Shown: positions 1-7,200 of the stretch, piece after piece
Numbering within the stretch: position 1 is the first letter of the stretch
Layout: the number at the start of each line of letters is the position of its first letter
Source: an uncultured Flavihumibacter sp.
GTDB taxonomy: Bacteria > Bacteroidota > Bacteroidia > Chitinophagales > Chitinophagaceae
Direction: 5' to 3'
Length of the DNA: 12,902 nt
NCBI GenBank assembly: GCA_946482545.1
Contig: CAMLRX010000143.1
Coordinates: 1-12,902, forward strand
Notes under the pieces: model-generated
Database searches by the model: none
The model's input: the letters and a program-made list of their open reading frames with translations, nothing else
Told to the model about the DNA's origin: nothing
Translations under genes and position numbers: made by a program

Positions 1-281
1 GGAACTATAATACAGCTTTATATGGAAAAGATATTAACCAAACAAAGCATGGGGAAGAACGAGCGTTTATCGGAAATTACCGAACACTCGGGTTACTTCA
101 ACAAAATCTATTTACACAAATTGACGACCATAAAAAAATAAAGCAATTCAGCTTGTCATATAGTAACAGATCCCTTTCTGAAACAAAAAACCAAAACAGG
201 GAATCCGTAATGGAAACCATTGCCTATTACCAAACTGCCAGTGAACGTTTTAAAAACGGAAAAATGAAGAATAAGCCTTAA
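1..281 (+). CDS. 3' end of an unrecognised protein gene (5' end outside window)
   Basis: A reading frame is open from the left edge (first full codon at position 3) to a TAA at 279-281, giving about 92 C-terminal residues. The fragment is hydrophilic and rich in Lys, Asn and Gln, with stretches such as TLGLLQQNLFTQIDD and ETIAYYQTASERFKNGK, and ends in KMKNKP. I see no membrane segment, no Cys or His cluster and no motif I can tie to a family. The absence of stops over 92 codons in an AT-rich region, and its position just before another plus-strand gene, support it as real coding sequence. The next gene starts 108 bp later, so co-transcription is possible but not shown. Function unknown. Confidence 0.6.
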   Translation, partial: NYNTALYGKDINQTKHGEERAFIGNYRTLGLLQQNLFTQIDDHKKIKQFSLSYSNRSLSETKNQNRESVMETIAYYQTASERFKNGKMKNKP

Positions 282-389
282 CAAGATGCAGATTAAAGTA
301 TGCAGAAGTGCCTATTAAGGAGAAATGCACGGTAAGTATTTTATTTATTTAATTCAAGTAGATTTTAGAAAGAGGCAAAATATAAGTGG

Positions 390-2801
390 ATGAATATGAA
401 AAGATTTTTTTTTGTACTTACAACAATACTGGTTGCTAACCTCGCTTCTGCCCAGGTATCATATATTACAATTTCAGGTATTGTTAAAAAGAAGGCAGAC
501 AAATCGGCTATTAGCTATGCAAATGTGGTAGTAAAAACTGAAAAAGACAGTGCTTTTTTGGCCGGCACGGTAACTAATGAGGAAGGCAGGTTTTCTATTT
601 CGAATGTTAAGCCTGGAAACTATCGATTAGAGGTTTCGTATATGGGATTTGAGGAAAAGAAACTCCCTTTATATGTCGGTAGCCTTTCAAAGTTTTTGGA
701 CATCGCGGTCATAGAACTGGAAGAGGCATCAACTTTTCTAAAAGGCGTTACAATTTCCGCAAAGGCAAATGATGTGAGCAACAGGCTGGACAAGAAAACC
801 TACTCCGTAGCCGATAACATCAGCCAAAGTGGTGGCTCAGTTTTACAAAGTATGCAAAACCTGCCCGGCGTCACTGTTCAGGATGGAAAAGTTCAATTGC
901 GTGGCAATGATAAGGTAATGGTTTTGATTGATGGAAAACAAACTGCTTTAACTGGTTTTGGCAGCCAAACAGGCCTTGACAATATTCCATCATCTGCCAT
1001 TGACAAAATAGAAATCATCAACAATCCTTCTTCAAAGTATGATGCCAACGGTAATGCGGGTATCATAAATATTATCATGAAGAAAAACAAACAGAACGGG
1101 TTTAACGGCAAGGTAGGTTTAACTTCTGGCTTGGGCGCCCTTTGGGTACGAAAAGAAAACCTGCCGACCATAAGGCCTCAATATACTTTCACGCCTAAAA
1201 TAAATCCATCTTTATCCCTGAATTACAGGAAGAAGAACGTAAACATATTCCTGCAAGCGGATAACCTATATACACAAACGCTGAATAAAAATGAGTTCGT
1301 AACCCGGAAATATGATGATGGAACGGTTATCAACTCGCAACTGAAACGAAATAGGAACACGAATTTCCTGACAACAAAAGGAGGCGTGGACTGGAATATT
1401 GATGCGCAAAATACGCTTACCGTTTCGGGCATGTACGGCAGCGAGAAAATTATTGATCGAGGTGACCAGCCATTCTTCAATGGTGATATTTCACAACGTT
1501 TACGCCTTTGGCAGTTTTTGGAAGATGAACTGAAGACAACTGCCATGGCTACGGCCGCCTACCAGCACAAGTTTAAAGAAGCAGGTCATTTGCTGAACGT
1601 AGGTTTCAACTACACCTTTCACAGAGAAGACGAACAATATTTTTATGACAACTACCTGCCATCATCAACCGGAACAGATGCTTTTAAATTGCTATCAGAC
1701 GAACAGGTTTATGACTTCAATATAGATTATATCAAGCCTCTGAAATACGGGCGTATTGAAACAGGCATCAAATTGCGCAACAGAATTATTCCTACCAATA
1801 TGGCGTTCAAACCCGGAGTAAACTCTGTATTGGATATTAATGCAGGAGGTTGGGCAAACTATAAGGAATTGATACCAGCTATTTACGGCAACTACGTTTT
1901 TGAGAATGAAAAATGGGAAGCAGAATTGGGCTTGCGTATGGAATACGTTAAAATCCAGTATGATGTTAATCCCAACCACAGCACTTACAGAAGTGACGGC
2001 TATAATTATACGCAGCCGTTTCCTAATATGAGATTGGCATATAAGCTGAGTGATAACAACAAATTGTCTTTGTTCTACAACCGCAGGGTAGACAGACCGA
2101 ATGAAGTGGACATCCGTATCTTCCCTAAATACGATGATGCTGAAATCATCAAGGTCGGCAATCCTGGATTGCGCCCGCAGTTTACTAATTCAATAGAGTT
2201 GGGATTCAAGAACACCTGGAACAGTGGCTATTTCTATTCCGCACTTTACCATCGTTTTGCTGATGGAACCATTACCAGAATTGCGACTACCATTCCAGGC
2301 AGCACATTGATATATGCCATATTCCAAAATACGGGAAAGAGCTATAATACTGGCTTGGAAGCTATTTTGAATCAAAAGGTTTCTGACATTTACTCCCTTA
2401 ACATCAACGGAAATATTTACAGAAACCATATAGATGCTTTCACGGTGCAAAACCTTTATCCAGAACCCAACATTTTTTCTGCCGGCCAGCAATCAGCTAT
2501 ATCAGGCAACCTGAAACTGAACAATACTTTCCATTTCCCAAAGGAATGGGACGCACAACTTACAGCCGTTTATTTGGCACCTGATATAATACCACAAGGA
2601 AAAATTTTGTCCAGATTTTCGATTGATGCAGGATTGAAGAAAACCGTTCAGAAAGGTAAAGGAGCGTTATTTTTTAATGCTACTGATTTGTTGAACACAA
2701 TGGTTATAAAAAGAAATATTGGTGGGCTTACATTTAATTATACCAGCGATGACTATTACGAAACGCAAGTTATCAGATTAGGATACAGCTTCAAATTTTG
2801 A
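390..2801 (+). CDS. Outer-membrane beta-barrel protein, TonB-dependent-receptor-like (carboxypeptidase-regulatory-like domain, plug, beta-barrel)
   Basis: The 803-residue protein begins with a signal peptide (KR at 4-5, hydrophobic core 6-19, likely cleavage ASA|Q after residue 21). Residues about 27-110 form a carboxypeptidase-D regulatory-like beta-sandwich (SGIVKKK, NEEGRFSISNVKPGNYRLEV, YMGFEEK). Residues about 140-232 are a plug-type domain (LQSMQNLPGV, VQLRGNDKVMVLIDG, IEIINNPSSKYDANGNAGII). The rest, about 235-803, is Tyr/Asn-rich alternating sequence of the outer-membrane beta-barrel family 3 type and ends in the aromatic GYSFKF typical of outer-membrane barrels. In Bacteroidota such proteins sit in the outer membrane and resemble TonB-dependent receptors; the substrate cannot be read from sequence. 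The start at 390 gives the first Met; a second ATG at 396 would also keep the signal peptide. No Shine-Dalgarno and no TAnnTTTG box is visible in 282-389. It is more AT-rich than the efflux genes downstream and is separated from them by about 865 bp, so a shared function is not implied. Confidence 0.93.
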   Translation: MNMKRFFFVLTTILVANLASAQVSYITISGIVKKKADKSAISYANVVVKTEKDSAFLAGTVTNEEGRFSISNVKPGNYRLEVSYMGFEEKKLPLYVGSLSKFLDIAVIELEEASTFLKGVTISAKANDVSNRLDKKTYSVADNISQSGGSVLQSMQNLPGVTVQDGKVQLRGNDKVMVLIDGKQTALTGFGSQTGLDNIPSSAIDKIEIINNPSSKYDANGNAGIINIIMKKNKQNGFNGKVGLTSGLGALWVRKENLPTIRPQYTFTPKINPSLSLNYRKKNVNIFLQADNLYTQTLNKNEFVTRKYDDGTVINSQLKRNRNTNFLTTKGGVDWNIDAQNTLTVSGMYGSEKIIDRGDQPFFNGDISQRLRLWQFLEDELKTTAMATAAYQHKFKEAGHLLNVGFNYTFHREDEQYFYDNYLPSSTGTDAFKLLSDEQVYDFNIDYIKPLKYGRIETGIKLRNRIIPTNMAFKPGVNSVLDINAGGWANYKELIPAIYGNYVFENEKWEAELGLRMEYVKIQYDVNPNHSTYRSDGYNYTQPFPNMRLAYKLSDNNKLSLFYNRRVDRPNEVDIRIFPKYDDAEIIKVGNPGLRPQFTNSIELGFKNTWNSGYFYSALYHRFADGTITRIATTIPGSTLIYAIFQNTGKSYNTGLEAILNQKVSDIYSLNINGNIYRNHIDAFTVQNLYPEPNIFSAGQQSAISGNLKLNNTFHFPKEWDAQLTAVYLAPDIIPQGKILSRFSIDAGLKKTVQKGKGALFFNATDLLNTMVIKRNIGGLTFNYTSDDYYETQVIRLGYSFKF

Positions 2802-2812
2802 ATAATCAATAA

Positions 2813-2850
2813 CATGCCAATTGAAAGAGTTGTTTTTTGAATTTGGTATG
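2813..2850 (+). other. Imperfect inverted repeat just after the beta-barrel gene (weak hairpin)
   Basis: CATGCCAA (2813-2820) can pair with TTGGTATG (2843-2850), eight pairs with one G-U, across a 22-nt loop that contains a T run. It begins 12 bp after the stop of the beta-barrel gene. No T tract follows the stem, so it is not a standard intrinsic terminator; it may be a 3' stabilising hairpin or chance. Confidence 0.25.
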
Positions 2851-3139
2851 ATAACCCTTTGACTAAAATTAAAAGGGAATACTATTTAAAAAAGGATTTT
2901 TAGGCGTGTTATGAAGAAGACCAATATTGATTGGCCAGCTATACAATTCGTAAACCTATAAACACATCAGAATAGCAGAAAAGTAAATAAAATCAGGGTA
3001 ATGAAGCTGGATGAGTGAAAAATGAGATTGAACGCCCTGTTGTTCGAAAGCAAATTATGAGACTTTATCGAACCATCTGGATGATCAGCGAATTCCACAC
3101 AACGCCTTGATTTTGCAAGAGAAAAAATATTCAGATAGG

Positions 3140-3416
3140 ATTAAAAAAAACGGCCACTCCCTAAAGAATAGCCGTTTCAATTTCTGTGAGTTTTCCCCAC
3201 CTGGGAAAAATTTCATCTCGTGCGGATGATAGGATTGGAATCGAACCATTGATGCTTTTACTTAATCTAGTAAAAAAAATAGAATGAGATAGTTAAGTCC
3301 TGCGGATGCCAAACGACATCTCCTTCTACCCTAATAAACCCTATCTATCTTTTACCCTTCACTATTCAACCATCTGCATAATTTGCTAACGTTCTTCAAA
3401 CACTTGCATTTACAGG
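3140..3416 (-). ncRNA. Candidate minus-strand non-coding RNA (hypothesis)
   Basis: An exact match to the Bacteroidota -7 element, TACTTTTG, lies on the minus strand at 3423-3430, and a strong intrinsic terminator lies downstream at 3148-3177. A transcript between them would be about 275 nt. Minus-strand reading frames inside it are only a few codons long, so it would be non-coding. It would contain a 7-bp hairpin (3256-3275) and a tRNA T-arm-like GGTTCGATTCC (3236-3246). I find no good -33 element at the expected spacing and no known RNA family, so the call rests on the box and terminator alone. Confidence 0.25.
3148..3177 (-). terminator. Rho-independent terminator on the minus strand
   Basis: Read on the minus strand, AAACGGCTATTC pairs with GAGTGGCCGTTT around a TTTAGG loop, giving 12 pairs of which two are G-U, followed directly by more T residues (a run of eight including the stem end) and then AATCC. 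On the plus strand the two wobble positions become C-A mismatches and no T run follows, so the signal belongs to the minus strand. No protein-coding minus-strand gene is visible between here and the efflux cluster, so the transcript it ends is unknown. Confidence 0.75.
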
Positions 3417-3478
3417 CTTATTCAAAAGTAGACTTCTAAGAAACCTGAAAAGGTGAGCTACTCGCAGATAGCAAAAAG

Positions 3479-3571
3479 CAGGCAGGATGCTGTCTTCCTC
3501 CATTGAGCCCAGAATAACAGACTCTGTTTATCTTGACATGTTATTACCAATAAAGCCTGCCATCCTGCCTG
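3479..3571. repeat. Perfect 11-bp inverted repeat, arms 71 bp apart
   Basis: CAGGCAGGATG at 3479-3489 recurs as its exact reverse complement CATCCTGCCTG at 3561-3571. The enclosed 71 bp hold no recognisable gene. The right arm is preceded by a related GCCTGCC. The spacing is too large for a terminator; it could be a protein-binding repeat, a remnant element end or chance. Confidence 0.45.
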
Positions 3572-3615
3572 ATGAAAGCAACCCAATAAGCTGAATTTTA
3601 AATAACTGCAACGAT

Positions 3616-3649
3616 GTTGATTTAATAGTAACACGTGAAATTATTTTTG
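3616..3649 (+). promoter_or_regulatory. Candidate Bacteroidota-type promoter for the DUF6660 gene and efflux cluster
   Basis: TATTTTTG at 3642-3649 matches the -7 consensus TAnnTTTG exactly, and GTTG at 3616-3619 can serve as the -33 element with a 22-bp spacer, within the usual range. Transcription would begin near 3656, about ten bases before the favoured ATG at 3667. No TTTG occurs in the 243-bp gap before the pump gene, so this may be the main promoter for the whole cluster. Confidence 0.45.
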
Positions 3650-3666
3650 GTTTTACCTTCGTGCTT

Positions 3667-3996
3667 ATGAGGTTATCAGCATTCATAATGTCCGTTGTTG
3701 TTCTTGCGCTAAGCTTTATGCCTTGCAGGGATAACGATGCCATGGTTGCTGACAATGAAATGTACCATATTGAGCTATCGCATAAGAATGGACAAGAGCA
3801 TCAACCTCATGCAGACCTTTGCTCACCGCTGTGCATCTGCGCATGTTGCTCATCGGCGTCCACCACTGTCCCAATACCTTTAACAATTGACGCGATTATT
3901 CTTCGCGCCGCTAAACCTGCGTTTATTGAACATTATACGGGTTCCGTTACGGCCATCTCCCTGCCTATATGGCAACCTCCGCAACGCATCGCTTAG
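3667..3996 (+). CDS. DUF6660-family small secreted Cys/His-rich protein
   Basis: From the ATG at 3667 this is 109 residues. A hydrophobic N-terminus (residues 3-18) ending in MPC resembles the export signal of DUF6660-family proteins, small Bacteroidota proteins often found just upstream of CzcA/CusA pumps. The middle has His34, His39, His45 and His48, then a compact cysteine cluster Cys52, Cys56, Cys58, Cys60, Cys61 (CSPLCICACC). The C-terminus has the PIWQPPQ motif I associate with this family. The family has no established function; the exported Cys/His cluster beside a metal efflux system suggests periplasmic metal binding, which is inference. A GTG at 3661 and an ATG at 3688 are alternative starts; 3667 gives the usual short charged N-terminus before the hydrophobic core and places the gene about ten bases after the predicted transcription start. 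Confidence 0.82.
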   Translation: MRLSAFIMSVVVLALSFMPCRDNDAMVADNEMYHIELSHKNGQEHQPHADLCSPLCICACCSSASTTVPIPLTIDAIILRAAKPAFIEHYTGSVTAISLPIWQPPQRIA

Positions 3997-4239
3997 ATTC
4001 AATTTTTATCAGGGTGCGGCATCTGCACCATTTTCCTTTAAATATTCTCAATCTTAGTTGGTTACGACGCATCCGCAGTCGGTAATCTACAAATGCTATG
4101 CTCAGGAAAGGCTAAAAGTCCACATGCCCGATATGAACAAGGGTGAAAGGATAAATTTTACCAACCTTTTCCGGGTACTCCTTGCGTGTATTGAGATTGT
4201 TATAAGGCATTACCCTAGTATTTCAAATCATTAACAAGC
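3997..4239. other. Gap between the DUF6660 gene and the pump gene
   Basis: This 243-bp gap carries the weak hairpin at 4013-4029 and a 36-codon ATG frame (4124-4234) that stops 5 bp before the pump ATG. The peptide (starting MPDMNKGERINFTNLF) resembles nothing I know. No TAnnTTTG box and no recognisable riboswitch is visible. The GGATAAATTTTACC stretch at 4149-4162 is a partial palindrome that could be an operator, but support is thin. Confidence 0.4.
4013..4039 (+). terminator. Weak hairpin after the DUF6660 gene, possible attenuator or terminator
   Basis: GGTGC (4013-4017) pairs perfectly with GCACC (4025-4029) around a 7-nt loop and is followed by ATTTTCCTTT. The stem is only five pairs and the T run is interrupted, so termination would be partial at best. 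It lies 16 bp after the DUF6660 stop and could lower read-through into the pump gene. Confidence 0.28.
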
Positions 4240-7200
4240 ATGCTGAATAAAATCATTCTTTTTTCAATAAAAAACAAGCCGATTATTGGCTTTTTCACGT
4301 TGACGCTGATCATATGGGGCATCTGGAGCGCAGGCAGGTTGCCCGTGGACGCCGTACCAGATATCACCAATAACCAGGTACAGATCATAACGAATACCCC
4401 CACCCTCGCTGCGCAGGAAACGGAACAGCTTGTTACCTACCCCATCGAACAAAGTCTGGCTAACTTGCCCGACCTGGAGGAAATGCGTTCTATCTCACGC
4501 TTTGGGCTATCGGTGATCACCGTGGTTTTTAAAGATGAGGTAGATATCTATTTCGCGCGGCAGCTCATTGCTGAAAAACTGAAAGAAGCGGAGGAAAAAA
4601 TCCCCGCTGGTATCGGTACGCCAGAAATGGCGCCTGTAAGTACGGGATTAGGTGAAGTGTATCAATATATCATACACCCGAAGGCCGGAGCTGAAAACAA
4701 GTATTCGCCTATGGACCTGCGCACGATGCAGGATTGGATCGTAGCCCGTCAACTGTATGGCACACCCGGCGTTGCGGAGGTGAATAGTTTTGGCGGCCAA
4801 CTGAAACAATATGAGGTAAGTGTGAACCCCGACCGGCTGAAGGGTATGAATGTAACCATAGCCGAAATCTTCACTGCACTGGAAAATAATAATGCGAATA
4901 CCGGCGGGGCTTACATCGATAAAAAGCCTAACGCCTATTTTATCCGGGGCATCGGGCTTGTGTCGTCGATGGAGGATATCCGCCATATCGTGGTAAAGTC
5001 TGTTAATGGAATTCCCATCCTGATCAGCGATATCGCTAATGTGGAACTGGGAAGTGCCGTACGTTATGGATCCGTGACGTATAACGGGGACAAAGAAGTG
5101 GTTGGGGGGATCGTGATGATGCTGAAAGGAGCGAACAGCGCTGCCGTGGTATCGCGTGTAAAGGCAAAAATGGCCACCATTAAAAGTTCTTTGCCGGAAG
5201 ATGTTGTGATCGAAACTTTCCTGGACCGGACGGACCTGGTTGACCGGGCCGTGGGTACCGTAAAGAAAAACCTTATTGAGGGCGCTTTGATCGTTGTGTT
5301 TGTGCTCGTGGTGTTTTTGGGAAACCTGCGTGCAGGACTCATTGTAGCCTCAGCCATTCCCCTCTCCTTACTGTTTGCGCTGGGCATGATGCACGCTTTT
5401 GGCGTAAGCGCAAACCTGATGAGCCTGGGCGCTATCGACTTTGGTCTGATCGTAGATGGTGCCGTTATCATTGTGGAGGCTACATTACACCATCTTGGAA
5501 TGCGCAAATCAACCAACCGGTTAACGCAGGCCGAGATGGACCAGGAGGTTTTCGTATCCGCTTCGCGTATCCGCAGCAGTGCGGCATTTGGCGAGATCAT
5601 CATTCTCATTGTTTATATTCCTATTCTTACGTTGATCGGTATCGAGGGAAAAATGTTCCGCCCCATGGCTCAAACCGTGGGTTTCGCCATCCTTGGCGCA
5701 TTGATCCTGTCACTAACTTACATCCCTATGATGTCGGCGCTGGTGTTGCCTAAAAAGATACGGCATAAAAAAACGCTATCTGACCGGATGATGGATTTCT
5801 TTCAGCGCGTTTACACACCGTTGTTGCGAAAGGCCATCAAGGTGCGTGTAATTATAGTAAGTATTACCGTGGCATTATTTGCTATCGCACTTTTCTTCTT
5901 CAGCCGAATGGGCGGTGAATTCATTCCGCAACTGCAGGAGGGTGATTATGCATTTCATTGTATCCTTCCGCAGGGAACTTCATTATCACAAAGTATTGAA
6001 ACATCTATGCAGGCGAGCCGCATCATCCGTTCATTCCCGGAAGTGAAGATGGTGGTAGGCAAAACCGGTTCGGCTGAAGTGCCTACTGACCCGATGCCGC
6101 CGGAAGCGACCGACCTCATCGTAGTACTGAAGCCTAAAAAAGAATGGAAAACCACGAAGGATTACAATGAACTCGCCAGTATGATGATGGAAAAGCTGGA
6201 AGTAATACCAGGCGTTTTCTTTGAAGCCAACCAACCTATTCAGATGCGCTTTAATGAGCTGATGACCGGTGTGCGGCAAGACGTGGCCATCAAAATATTT
6301 GGCGAAAATATCGACACCCTTGCTAACCTTGCTACCAGGGTGGCCAAAGTGGTGCAATCTGTACCGGGGGCAACGGCGCCGCAGGTAGAGCGCACAACCG
6401 GTTTGCCCCAAATAACAGTTCAGTACGACCGGGCGCGCCTCGCGGCTTACGGTATAAATGTAGCGGATATTAATCGAACCATCAGTACGGCTTTTGCCGG
6501 CGAAGCCGCGGGAGTAGTGTTTGAAAATGAGCGGAAATTCGACCTGGTGGTACGGCTCGACAGCGCTCACCGTACATCCATTGAGGATGTGGGCAATCTT
6601 TTTGTACCAACACCGGCTGGTAATCAAATTCCGCTTACACAGGTGGCGACAGTGGCATTCAGGGAAGGTCCTGCGCAGATAAGCCGCGAGGAAGGTAAAC
6701 GACGGATCGTAGTCGGCTTCAATATTTCAGGCCGTGATGTGGAAAGTGTGGTGCAGGATATACAGGCGAAGCTAACCAGTGCCAAATTATTGCCCGCCGG
6801 TTATTATTACACCTACGGCGGAACTTTCGAGAACCTGCAAAAGGCTTCGGCGCGCCTGATGGTCGCCGTACCTGTGGCACTGGCGCTTATTTTCCTGTTG
6901 CTGTATTTCACCTTCAGCTCTTTTAAGGAGGCGCTATTGATTTATACGGCCATTCCGATGAGCGCGATTGGTGGCGTGTTTGCTTTGATGATAAGGGATA
7001 TGCCTTTCAGTATATCAGCAGGCGTGGGATTTATTGCGTTGTTTGGCGTGGCGGTGCTGAATGGAATTGTGCTGATCAGCACGTTCAATCAACTGGAGAA
7101 GGAGGGCGTGAACGATGTTTTCGAGCGGGTATATGAAGGCACAAAAACCAGGCTACGCCCTGTATTGATGACGGCTACCGTGGCCTCACTTGGCTTTTTC

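Larger units (their letters stand above)
2802..3666. other. Long gene-poor stretch between the beta-barrel gene and the efflux cluster
   Basis: No convincing protein gene lies here. The longest plus-strand open stretch (3032-3229, 65 codons) has no ATG, and a 35-codon ATG frame (3487-3594) has no visible support. The region is AT-rich and carries structure: hairpin-forming repeats at 2813-2850 and 3042-3073 (GTTCGA...TCGAAC), a strong minus-strand terminator at 3148-3177, the octamer TGCGGATG twice in the same orientation 80 bp apart (3221-3228 and 3301-3308), a perfect 7-bp inverted repeat at 3256-3275, an exact 11-bp inverted repeat at 3479-3489 / 3561-3571, a minus-strand -7-like box at 3423-3430, and a likely plus-strand promoter at 3616-3649. 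It could be a remnant of a mobile-element boundary or carry a small RNA on the minus strand. Confidence 0.6.

Noticed and set aside
3032..3229. Plus-strand open frame of 65 codons that looked slightly protein-like
   Set aside because: It has no ATG, runs through the terminator hairpin, ends without context and resembles no known family.
3227..3346. Possible complete tRNA on the minus strand, with T-arm-like GGTTCGATTCC and a 6-bp GATAGG/CCTATC acceptor-like pairing
   Set aside because: The span would be about 120 nt, the T-stem has a mismatch, no anticodon arm with a 7-nt loop forms and the 3' end is CCG rather than CCA. At most it is a degenerate fragment.
3528..3755. Minus-strand 75-codon ORF across the DUF6660 start
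   Set aside because: It is antisense to the well-supported DUF6660 gene and its promoter, with Ser/Thr/Ile-rich composition and no family resemblance.
3997..4239. Metal or cobalamin riboswitch upstream of the pump gene
   Set aside because: No B12-box, czcD-type (NiCo) or yybP-ykoY-like conserved segments could be recognised, and only a five-pair hairpin is visible.
5064..5609. Long minus-strand ORF inside the pump gene, along with similar ones at 6031-6627, 10240-10893 and 11188-11838
   Set aside because: They are antisense to regions coding for conserved motifs and have Ser/Arg/Thr-rich composition typical of frame shadows.
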